This document shows, in pieces, positions 1 to 6,765 of a stretch of DNA of 64,000 nt. Location: NCBI RefSeq assembly GCF_014879935.1, contig NZ_JACSRD010000165.1, positions 1 through 64,000 of the forward strand. Reading direction: 5' to 3'. Position numbers and translations under genes: made by a program. Origin of the DNA: Prosthecobacter sp. (GTDB lineage: Bacteria > Verrucomicrobiota > Verrucomicrobiia > Verrucomicrobiales > Verrucomicrobiaceae). Positions within the stretch are counted from its first letter, which is position 1; each line of letters begins with the position of its first letter. A model generated the notes under the pieces. The model searched no databases. It worked only from the letters and a program-made list of their open reading frames with translations, and was not told the DNA's origin.

Positions 1-1014
1 CACGTCCGTCGTGCGGAAGTAGAACTGCGGGCGGTAGTTGTTGAAGAACGGCGTGTGACGGCCGCCTTCATCCTTGGAGAGGACGTAAACTTCAGCCTTG
101 AACTTCTTGTGAGGAGTCACCGAGCCGGGCTTGGCGATGACCTGGCCGCGCTCGATGTCGTTCTTCTTTGTTCCACGCAGGAGGAGACCCACGTTGTCGC
201 CAGCACGACCTTCGTCGAGCAGCTTGCGGAACATTTCGATGTCCGTGACGGTGGTCTTGACGGTCGGGCGGATGCCGACGATTTCGACTTCGGACATCTT
301 CTTGATGATGCCACGCTCGACACGGCCGGTGCAGACAGTACCACGGCCTTCGATGGCGAACACGTCTTCCACAGGCATGAGGAAGTCCTTGTCGATCGGG
401 CGCTCAGGCAGCGGGATGTAGCTGTCCACGGCATCCATGAGCTTGAGGATGTTGGCTTCGTGAGTGGCGTCGCCTTCAGCGGCCTTGAGGGCGGAGCCCT
501 TCACAATCGGGATTTCATCACCCGGGAAGTCATACTTGGAAAGGAGGTCGCGAACTTCCATCTCGACGAGGTCGAGGAGTTCGGCGTCGTCCACCATGTC
601 CACCTTGTTCATGAACACCACGAGGGCCGGCACGCCCACCTGACGGGCAAGCAGGATATGCTCACGGGTCTGGGGCATCGGGCCGTCGGCGGCGGACACC
701 ACCAGGATCGCTCCGTCCATCTGGGCGGCGCCGGTGATCATGTTCTTCACGTAGTCAGCGTGGCCGGGGCAATCGACGTGCGCGTAGTGGCGCTTCTCGG
801 TTTCATACTCCACGTGGGCGGTGTTGATCGTGATGCCGCGCTCTTTTTCTTCCGGAGCAGCGTCGATCTGATCATATGCACGGGCCTGGGCCATGCCCTT
901 CTTCGAAAGGACGGTGGTGATGGCGGCGGTGAGGGTCGTCTTGCCGTGGTCAACGTGGCCGATGGTGCCGATGTTGACGTGCGGCTTGTTGCGTTGGAAT
1001 GCTTCTTTAGCCAT
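1..1014 (-). CDS. tuf: Translation elongation factor Tu (3' end cut by window)
   Basis: EF-Tu is the GTPase that delivers aminoacyl-tRNA to the ribosome. The reading frame starts at an ATG ending at 1014 and stays open to base 1, giving 338 residues of an expected ~394, so about the last 56 residues (end of the third beta-barrel domain) lie outside the window. Visible motifs are the P-loop GHVDHGKT at residues 19-26, the switch II DCPGH, and the guanine-specificity NKVD. The ATG is preceded by a pyrimidine-rich leader with no Shine-Dalgarno sequence. It lies directly downstream of a tRNA-Thr gene on the same strand, the tRNA-tuf arrangement known from other bacteria, and is likely co-transcribed with it. 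Confidence 0.98.
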   Translation of the reverse strand, partial: MAKEAFQRNKPHVNIGTIGHVDHGKTTLTAAITTVLSKKGMAQARAYDQIDAAPEEKERGITINTAHVEYETEKRHYAHVDCPGHADYVKNMITGAAQMDGAILVVSAADGPMPQTREHILLARQVGVPALVVFMNKVDMVDDAELLDLVEMEVRDLLSKYDFPGDEIPIVKGSALKAAEGDATHEANILKLMDAVDSYIPLPERPIDKDFLMPVEDVFAIEGRGTVCTGRVERGIIKKMSEVEIVGIRPTVKTTVTDIEMFRKLLDEGRAGDNVGLLLRGTKKNDIERGQVIAKPGSVTPHKKFKAEVYVLSKDEGGRHTPFFNNYRPQFYFRTTDV

Positions 1015-1097
1015 GGAGTAGGTTAGGTGAGGGGGTGCGCTTGGGACTGGTTCGTTTGTCGTGTTTCGAAGACCCCGCAAAGTGCTGCCGCCTGAAC

Positions 1098-1172
1098 TGG
1101 AGCTGTTGATGGGACTTGAACCCACGACCTCGTCCTTACCAAGGACGTGCTCTACCACTGAGCTACAACAGC
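1098..1172 (-). tRNA. tRNA-Thr (anticodon GGU)
   Basis: Read on the minus strand this folds into a full cloverleaf. The acceptor arms GCTGTTG (1166-1172) and CAACAGC (1102-1108) pair perfectly. The anticodon stem CGTCC/GGACG encloses the loop TTGGTAA, whose central triplet GGT reads threonine ACC/ACU codons. The T arm carries GGTTCAAGTCC. The discriminator base is followed by an encoded CCA (1098-1100). It lies 83 bases upstream of tuf on the same strand. Confidence 0.96.
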
Positions 1173-1239
1173 AAATGTTCTGGCGGCGGCCCCCTGAAGG
1201 ACCTCCTCCTCTTTCGACAAGAAAACCGGGACACAAGAA

Positions 1240-1262
1240 TCTCTTGAACTGGCGTCAAGAGA
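1240..1262 (-). repeat. Perfect 8-bp inverted repeat in the tRNA-Thr/tuf leader
   Basis: TCTCTTGA (1240-1247) and TCAAGAGA (1255-1262) are exact inverted copies around a 7-base loop. It lies between the candidate promoter and the tRNA, so if transcribed it would form a leader hairpin. There is no adjacent T run, so it is not a typical terminator; a processing or regulatory role is only a guess. Confidence 0.4.
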
Positions 1263-1297
1263 CAATACGCCCCGGCTTTTACCGAAAAAGTGGCGCG

Positions 1298-1325
1298 AAA
1301 GTAGGGCGAGGGGACAACCTGTCAA
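1298..1325 (-). promoter_or_regulatory. Candidate promoter for the tRNA-Thr/tuf unit
   Basis: On the minus strand a perfect -35 hexamer TTGACA (1320-1325) is followed after 16 bases by TACTTT (1298-1303), a moderate -10 match. It would start transcription about 120 bases before the tRNA. This is a consensus match only; the 293-base gap 1173-1465 otherwise shows no gene. Confidence 0.35.
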
Positions 1326-1465
1326 AGATTATTTCCAAACTTTGCGAAAGACCTGGATGCCCTCACTCGCTTTCTGCTTTCCCGCAAAGCTCGTCGGGCG
1401 GGATTTTGGTGTTGGATTAACACCCGCAGCCCCTATTCTCCACGTGAACGCACCACACACGACCT

Positions 1466-1915
1466 ATGAAAACACTGCTGGTTTCCGCCCTCGCACTTCT
1501 CGCCATCTCCACAGCCGCCTTGGCCAAAACCGGGTGGGATGACGACTATGAAAAGTCTCTCGCCAAGGCAAAGGAGGAGAACAAAATGGTCCTGCTCGAC
1601 TTCACCGGCTCCGACTGGTGCGGCTGGTGTGTGAAGCTGGACGACGAGGTGTTTTCGAAGTCAGCCTTCAAAAAGTTCTCAAAGGAACACCTCGCGCTGG
1701 TCGAGCTCGATTTTCCACACGGCAAAAAACTCCCGAAGAAGACCGCTGAACAGAACAACGCTCTCAAGAGCAAGTTTGGCGTGAGCGGCTACCCCACCAT
1801 TGTCCTGCTCGACAAAGACGGCAAAGAAGCGGCACGTTGGGTGGGCTACAAAGCGACCCTGCTCGATGAATTGAAAGCCAAGGTCGATGCCGCCAAAACC
1901 TCCGCCGCCAAGTGA
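1466..1915 (+). CDS. Exported thioredoxin-fold protein with CGWC motif (copy 1)
   Basis: A 149-residue protein with a signal peptide (hydrophobic residues 4-18, likely cleavage after ALA at residue 20) and a thioredoxin-like fold. The redox motif is C52-G-W-C55 in the context SDWCGWC, and the cis-proline lies in GYPT at residue 110. It would act in the periplasm as a thiol reductant or isomerase; the partner is unknown. A close paralogue follows after 25 bases and a VWA protein follows that, so the three probably form one unit. No Shine-Dalgarno sequence precedes the ATG. The WCxWC type is common among exported thioredoxin-like proteins in Planctomycetes and Verrucomicrobia. Confidence 0.9.
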   Translation: MKTLLVSALALLAISTAALAKTGWDDDYEKSLAKAKEENKMVLLDFTGSDWCGWCVKLDDEVFSKSAFKKFSKEHLALVELDFPHGKKLPKKTAEQNNALKSKFGVSGYPTIVLLDKDGKEAARWVGYKATLLDELKAKVDAAKTSAAK

Positions 1916-1940
1916 GTCCAGATTCCACCCGCCCGTCGCC

Positions 1941-2366
1941 ATGAAAACACTGCTCGCATCCCTGTTGTTGCTGGTCACCGCCACCGCTTTCGCCGAGCCC
2001 AAGGCCGGCTGGAGCGAGGACTACACGGCCTCCCTCGCCAAAGCCAAGGCGGAAAAGAAGGATGTCCTGCTCGATTTCACCGGTTCTGACTGGTGTGGCT
2101 GGTGCATCAAGCTCGACAAGGAAATTTTCTCCACAGCCGAGTTCAAGCAGCTCGCCGAGAAGAAGCTGGTGCTCGTCGAACTCGATTATCCGCGCAGCAA
2201 AACACTCCCGGATGAGGTGAAGAAGCAAAACGCCGAGTTGAAGGCAAAATTTGGCATTCGCGGCTACCCCACCATCATTCTGGTCAACTCACGCGGGAAG
2301 GAAGTGAAACGCTGGGTTGGCTACAATGCGAACATGCTGGCCGAACTGAAAAAAGAAGTCCGTTAG
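1941..2366 (+). CDS. Exported thioredoxin-fold protein with CGWC motif (copy 2)
   Basis: A 141-residue paralogue of the preceding gene. It opens with an almost identical signal peptide (MKTLLASLL...), and the C52-G-W-C55 motif and GYPT cis-proline loop are at the same spacing. The ATG at 1941 is chosen over an in-frame upstream start because it begins exactly at the signal peptide. The two copies are colinear along their whole length but diverged at many positions, which indicates an old tandem duplication. Probable periplasmic thiol-disulfide function; redundancy or divided substrate specificity cannot be told from sequence. Confidence 0.9.
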   Translation: MKTLLASLLLLVTATAFAEPKAGWSEDYTASLAKAKAEKKDVLLDFTGSDWCGWCIKLDKEIFSTAEFKQLAEKKLVLVELDYPRSKTLPDEVKKQNAELKAKFGIRGYPTIILVNSRGKEVKRWVGYNANMLAELKKEVR

Positions 2367-2371
2367 CCGGT

Positions 2372-3721
2372 ATGCGGCTGCCTCCGGTCCGTTCCGTCGC
2401 CATCCTGCTCATCGTGACAGGCCTTCACGCGGCGGACCCGGATGAAACGCGCCTCAAGGACATCGTCAAAGAAGCCCGGGCCGGCGATCAGGAGGCTCTC
2501 GGACCGCTACGCGATTTTCACAGCCACAAATCGGGTGCCAGCGCGGTTCTTTCGCTCGCCACCGACAGACGCGTGGGCCTCGGAATCAAACTGCGCCTGG
2601 CCGAGATCGTTTCGACCTGGCCGCCAGGTGAGGCTCGCAAGTCGCTCGGGGACTGGCTCCTCAAGCATCCTTCCTGCGAGAACAACGAACTCCTGTTTTT
2701 CGCTGAGATCGGGCTTCCGGAGGCCCGAAGCGTCTTTTGGAGCATCCTTGCCGGGATCAAAGGCCCGCTCGCAGCCATCCGCGATCCCGAACGCGTGGCC
2801 TTGGCGGCGAGAGCACTCGGTGCGTTTCAGGACAATCCTGAACCGGTGGTCTCTCGCATCGCCTCCTTGCTCGATCCTGCCTGCCAGCACGTGATGCGTG
2901 CATGCGGGGCTGACGCACTGGGCGGAATTCGGCATCCACTCGCCCTCGAATCGCTGCTTCCTCATCTCAATGACGACGCGATCGGCAGCATCGCCCGCCG
3001 CTCGCTCTACCGGCTCACCGGCACTGATTTCGGCCTCGATACAGACAAGTGGACAACCTGGCTCAAGGCGCAGGATTCCCAGATTCCGTGGAAGATGCTG
3101 ACGCGGACCGACTTCGACAATTACCTCAAGCTTCAAAAGCTCCTCAAGCCACTCGATGACGATCCCGCAGGCAACTTGGCCTCGTTTTACGGCATCGAAT
3201 TCAAAGCCAAGGCCGCGCTGTTCATCCTCGATGTGAGCGGCAGCATGAACGCCGACGGCCGCATCACGAAACTGAAGGCGCAAATGAGCAACCTGCTCGT
3301 CGCCATGGGCAACCACTCTGACAAGCTTCGCTATGGCATCATCACTTTCGGTGAAGCCATTGACTCGTGTTTTTCGCGGGGCATGGCCGTCAATGACGAC
3401 AAGAGCCGTCGCCAGGCGGAGCGCTTCCTTGATCGCATCGAAGCCGAGGGCGGCACGCCGATGTGCGCGGCCCTCACCCACGCCCTCACCCGCATCCTCC
3501 CGGAGGGCAATGTGGACACGATCTACTTCCTCAGCGACGGCCAGCCGTGCGATGGCACGCCCGCACAGGTGGTCGAGCTCGCACAGCGCATCCACGAGAC
3601 GTTTCAGACACGCATCCACACCGTCAGCATTGGCGAGGATCCTGCGCCAGATGCAGACACCCCTTCCCTGCTGCAGCAGATCGCCACCGCATGCGACGGC
3701 ACCTTCGTCATTCCGCCGTGA
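2372..3721 (+). CDS. Exported VWA-domain protein with HEAT-like N-terminal region
   Basis: A 449-residue protein starting 5 bases after the second thioredoxin gene. It has a short signal peptide (VAILLIVTGLHA), then a helical region of about residues 30-230 with HEAT/ARM-like periodicity, then a von Willebrand factor A domain from about residue 280. The metal-ion-dependent adhesion site is visible as D287-V-S-G-S, with a later conserved threonine in GGTP and SDG near residue 390. VWA domains bind protein ligands through a divalent metal, so this is probably a periplasmic scaffold or sensor. The link to the two thioredoxins is by position only. Confidence 0.85.
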   Translation: MRLPPVRSVAILLIVTGLHAADPDETRLKDIVKEARAGDQEALGPLRDFHSHKSGASAVLSLATDRRVGLGIKLRLAEIVSTWPPGEARKSLGDWLLKHPSCENNELLFFAEIGLPEARSVFWSILAGIKGPLAAIRDPERVALAARALGAFQDNPEPVVSRIASLLDPACQHVMRACGADALGGIRHPLALESLLPHLNDDAIGSIARRSLYRLTGTDFGLDTDKWTTWLKAQDSQIPWKMLTRTDFDNYLKLQKLLKPLDDDPAGNLASFYGIEFKAKAALFILDVSGSMNADGRITKLKAQMSNLLVAMGNHSDKLRYGIITFGEAIDSCFSRGMAVNDDKSRRQAERFLDRIEAEGGTPMCAALTHALTRILPEGNVDTIYFLSDGQPCDGTPAQVVELAQRIHETFQTRIHTVSIGEDPAPDADTPSLLQQIATACDGTFVIPP

Positions 3722-3794
3722 ACGTCGCAAACCGGCAAAACTGCGCCGCCTGCTTGTGCGTATTCAAAGAGTATCCTAAACTTACACCCACATT

Positions 3795-3962
3795 ATGAAA
3801 ACCATCGCATCCTTCTTGTTCCTTGCCGTTGTCGCCCTGTCCTCCTGCCGTGGCGGCGGCGGTCCAGCCACCCGTGTCGGACGCGGAGTGGATCACGCCT
3901 TCTACAAGGCCGGCCAGGGCATTTCCACGGCCGGACGCGCCATCGAAAACACAGCGCGTTAA
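3795..3962 (+). CDS. Small lipoprotein, entericidin-like in size and layout
   Basis: A 55-residue protein with a textbook lipoprotein signal: hydrophobic residues 4-15 and lipobox ALSSC with the acylated cysteine at residue 18. The mature part is a short Gly-rich stretch (RGGGG) followed by an amphipathic segment containing repeated AG..IxxAGR-like units (FYKAGQGISTAGRAIENTAR). The layout resembles entericidin-type cell-envelope lipoproteins, but I cannot prove homology. It sits alone between the VWA gene and a strong terminator, so it is either the last gene of that unit or has its own promoter. Confidence 0.75.
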   Translation: MKTIASFLFLAVVALSSCRGGGGPATRVGRGVDHAFYKAGQGISTAGRAIENTAR

Positions 3963-3988
3963 GCCCAGGGATCGCATTTCCAGGCCAG

Positions 3989-4031
3989 CTCGCTGATTAC
4001 GCGGCGTTCCGCGTGATCAGCGGGCTTTTTT
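3989..4031 (+). terminator. Rho-independent terminator
   Basis: A 14-bp stem (3991-4004 with 4009-4022, one G-T mismatch) closes a CGTT loop and is followed by GGC and a run of six T. It lies 27 bases after the small lipoprotein gene and ends transcription of the thioredoxin/VWA/lipoprotein region. Confidence 0.92.
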
Positions 4032-4097
4032 GTCCTGTCGCATCCGATCAATCCCCCACCTTGACCGGGCAGATAATTCCGCTTTGATCCGCCACCC

Positions 4098-4616
4098 ATG
4101 AAGCTCTTCCATCTCCTGACACTCCTGGCCCTCGTTTCTCTGGTGAGCTGTGCCACCGCCCCGAAAATCAACCGCATGCCCGTCACAGGTGGAGAAGTCG
4201 TCACCATCGCGAATCGCGGCATTTCGGTCGCATTGCCCACCGGGTGGCGCTTGACCACCTCACAGCCGGCCGACACCCTCTTTCTCGCTGATGCGGATGG
4301 CGGTGCCCTGCGATTCGCCCTGGTCAGCCCGTCAGGGAAACCCAAGGACATCAATGTCGCCAGCGCCAGCTTCCAGAACGGCGTGAAGGGCGCCCTCGCG
4401 GAAAATGGCTTCACCAAAGTCACTCGTGCTGAATTGATCAACGTGTCCGGCGTGAACGCCTTCGTTTGTGCCGCCACCGCGAAGTCCGAGTCGGTGATGC
4501 AGGTCCACCTGATCCACCGTGGAAAGGCCCTGCTGCTGGTGTTTTACTCGAAGAAGACGCCAGTCACCCAGGTGGCCTCCATCAAGGCGATCCTCAATTC
4601 ATTCCAAGTCCGCTGA
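4098..4616 (+). CDS. Lipoprotein of unknown function
   Basis: A 172-residue protein. The N-terminus is a lipoprotein signal with lipobox LVSC and acylated cysteine at residue 18. The mature domain begins with a short linker and reads as an alternating beta/alpha fold (RGISVALPTGWRL..., later LIHRGKALLLVFYSKK), reminiscent of small lipid-anchored domains that bind or refold at the membrane. I do not recognise the family. It follows a terminator, and miaA starts 63 bases downstream. Confidence 0.8.
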   Translation: MKLFHLLTLLALVSLVSCATAPKINRMPVTGGEVVTIANRGISVALPTGWRLTTSQPADTLFLADADGGALRFALVSPSGKPKDINVASASFQNGVKGALAENGFTKVTRAELINVSGVNAFVCAATAKSESVMQVHLIHRGKALLLVFYSKKTPVTQVASIKAILNSFQVR

Positions 4617-4679
4617 GGCCTGCCAGCCGCCCCTGACGGCTCAATCCAGGTCGCGGCGTGATGCAACGTCGCACCCGTC

Positions 4680-5615
4680 ATGCTTCCGCCGAACACTTTC
4701 TTCATCGCGGGCCCCACGGCCTCCGGCAAATCGGCGCTCGCCGTTGCTCTCGCACGAGAAATCGGCGGCGAGATCGTGAATGCCGATGCCTTCCAGCTCT
4801 ACGCCGGGATGGACATCCTGACGGCCAAACCCACCGCAAGTGAGATGGCTGGAGTACCGCACCACCTCTATGGAGTGCTGCCGCTGACCGACTCCTGCGA
4901 TGCCCAGCGCTACCATTCGCTCGCCCAGCCCGTCATCGAAGCCATAGCGGCGCGCAGCCGCGTTCCCATCGTCGTTGGCGGCTCGGGACTTTACATCAAG
5001 GCACTCACGCACGGCCTCTCTCCCCTTCCTGCGGCCTCGTCAGAGTTGCGGGCGCTGTTTGCTCACCTGACTCCCGGCGAAAAGGTGATCTGGTTGCTAC
5101 AGCGCGACCCCGAGGCCGCCACCACGGTCAATCTGCGCAATCCACGCTATGTCGAGCGAGCGCTGGAGATCTGCCTGCTCACCGGCCGGCCGCAGTCGGC
5201 ATTGAGACGTTCCTTTGAGCAAGACGAACCGCAGGTGAACGGCGTCATCCTCGAATGGAACCGCGAGACGCTCTACGACCGCATCAATCGACGCACGCTC
5301 GCCATGATCGACGCCGGGCTCGTCCAGGAGGTCGCTGCCTTGCGCGATCTCTCGCCCACGGCCGGAAAAGCCATCGGCATCCAGCAAGTTCGCGAGCACC
5401 TCGCCGGCCGTGCCACGCTCGAACAAACCATCGCCGCCATCCAGCAGGCCACGCGGCACTATGCGAAGCGCCAGATCACCTGGTTTCGCCGCGAACGCTG
5501 CTTCCAAACGATTTGCCTCGATTCCCTTCCCACGGCAGAGTACGTGCGTCGTCTTCTCGAACTCTTTCCATGCCTCCGCCCGTCCAGCCTGTCCGCCCAG
5601 TCTTCGTCAACCTAG
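4680..5615 (+). CDS. miaA: tRNA dimethylallyltransferase
   Basis: MiaA transfers the dimethylallyl group of DMAPP to N6 of A37 in tRNAs reading UNN codons. The 311-residue product has the P-loop GPTASGKS at residues 11-18, the substrate-binding segment NADAFQLYAGMDILTAKP, GGSGLYIKAL, and the C-terminal motif KAIGIQQVREHL followed by ATRHYAKRQITWFRR, all diagnostic of the family and at normal spacing. Its length matches the family. The 3' end overlaps the aroB start by 46 bases, which suggests translational coupling. Confidence 0.96.
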   Translation: MLPPNTFFIAGPTASGKSALAVALAREIGGEIVNADAFQLYAGMDILTAKPTASEMAGVPHHLYGVLPLTDSCDAQRYHSLAQPVIEAIAARSRVPIVVGGSGLYIKALTHGLSPLPAASSELRALFAHLTPGEKVIWLLQRDPEAATTVNLRNPRYVERALEICLLTGRPQSALRRSFEQDEPQVNGVILEWNRETLYDRINRRTLAMIDAGLVQEVAALRDLSPTAGKAIGIQQVREHLAGRATLEQTIAAIQQATRHYAKRQITWFRRERCFQTICLDSLPTAEYVRRLLELFPCLRPSSLSAQSSST

Positions 5616-6670
5616 GTCCCCGCAGTTACTTGGTGCAGGTCGGACGCGATCTTTTGAAGACGCTCGGCGAGGAGGTGAACAAAAAGCTCCCCGACCGCGT
5701 GAACTGCATGGTGGTCACGGATTCGAATGTGGGGCCTCTTTATGCCGAAAAAGTGATCGAAAGCCTCCGAGCCGCCGGCAAACAACCGCACCTCGTCACC
5801 GTCCCGGCGGGTGAGTCGTCCAAATCTCTCTCCTGGAGCGAATCCGTGCTCAGCGAGATGGCCCGCGCCGGTCTTGATCGCAAAAGCTTTCTCGTCGCCC
5901 TCGGCGGCGGCGTGATCGGCGACCTGGGCGGCTTCTGCGCGGCCATCTACCAGCGCGGCATCCCCTACGTCCAGGTGCCCACCACCGTGCTCTCGCAGGT
6001 GGACAGCTCGGTCGGTGGCAAGACCGGTGTGAACCTGCCCGATGCCAAGAACATGGTTGGCTGCTTCCACCAGCCGGTTCACGTCATCGCCGACATCGAC
6101 ACGCTCAATTCGCTGCCCACACGCGAGTGGAATGAAGGCTTCGCCGAAATCATCAAACACGCCGCCATTCGCGATGCGTCGATGTTCGACGCCATCCGCT
6201 CCCTCGCCGAAGGCAAGGGTGATCTCGTGGCCCTCATCCGGCGGAACATCTCCATCAAGGCCGTGATCGTCGAGGCCGATGAGTTCGAAACCATCGGCAC
6301 GCGTGCGCTGCTCAATTTCGGCCACACGCTTGGCCACGCCATCGAAGCCGCCGCCGGTTATGGCCGTCTGCTGCATGGCGAGGCCATCAGCCTCGGCCTC
6401 CGGGCCGCCGCGTGGCTTTCCATGCAGATCTCCGACCTCACTTCCGACGACTACGAGCGCATCGTCGGCCTTTTGAAGCTTTGTGATCTTCCCACACGCC
6501 TGCCGGATGACCTCGACATCGAGGAGATCATGCGCATCACCCGCATGGACAAGAAGTTCGAGAACGGCAAGATCCGCTTCGTCCTCCTGCGCAAACCCGG
6601 AGACGCCTACGTCAGCAAGGATGTGATCGAAGGCCATCTGAAGCAGGCGCTCGAAGAACTGCGCAAATGA
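5570..6670 (+). CDS. aroB: 3-dehydroquinate synthase
   Basis: AroB converts DAHP to 3-dehydroquinate, the second step of the shikimate pathway, using NAD+ and Zn2+. The 366-residue protein shows the nucleotide-binding GGGVIGDLGGF, the active-site segment VDSSVGGKTGVN, and the metal ligands in NEGFAEIIKHA and NFGHTLGHAIE. The ATG at 5570 is chosen because the protein family begins here; the upstream in-frame extension is read from within miaA and has no family similarity. It overlaps miaA by 46 bases in another frame. Confidence 0.96.
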   Translation: MPPPVQPVRPVFVNLGPRSYLVQVGRDLLKTLGEEVNKKLPDRVNCMVVTDSNVGPLYAEKVIESLRAAGKQPHLVTVPAGESSKSLSWSESVLSEMARAGLDRKSFLVALGGGVIGDLGGFCAAIYQRGIPYVQVPTTVLSQVDSSVGGKTGVNLPDAKNMVGCFHQPVHVIADIDTLNSLPTREWNEGFAEIIKHAAIRDASMFDAIRSLAEGKGDLVALIRRNISIKAVIVEADEFETIGTRALLNFGHTLGHAIEAAAGYGRLLHGEAISLGLRAAAWLSMQISDLTSDDYERIVGLLKLCDLPTRLPDDLDIEEIMRITRMDKKFENGKIRFVLLRKPGDAYVSKDVIEGHLKQALEELRK

Positions 6671-6729
6671 CGACCTGATGAACGAATGACGACGTACCGA
6701 CCAGAACCGAAGCCGCGCAGCACAGCCTG

Positions 6730-6760
6730 CATTCGTCACTCGTCATCCGTCATCCGTCAT
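6730..6760. repeat. Short tandem heptamer array before the BatA-like gene
   Basis: On the minus strand the segment reads as four imperfect 7-base units (ATGACGG, ATGACGG, ATGACGA, GTGACGA) ending in ATG. A related single copy in the opposite orientation (GAATGACGAC) lies near 6685, so the 95-base spacer has inverted as well as direct repetition. It ends 6 bases before the start codon at 6766. Confidence 0.7.
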
Positions 6761-6765
6761 TTTTG

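Noticed and set aside
55-1026. Plus-strand 323-codon open frame over tuf
   Set aside because: It is an antisense shadow of EF-Tu; its His/Asp/Val-rich translation has no family features, while the minus strand reads a perfect EF-Tu.
1061-1420. Plus-strand open frame starting before the tRNA-Thr gene
   Set aside because: It reads through the complement of the tRNA (LMGLEPTTS-type translation), a well-known false gene pattern.
2507-3730. 407-codon minus-strand open frame opposite the VWA gene
   Set aside because: Antisense shadow; the plus strand has a signal peptide and an intact MIDAS motif.
5612-6739. 375-codon minus-strand open frame opposite aroB
   Set aside because: Antisense shadow with no family features; aroB motifs are complete on the plus strand.
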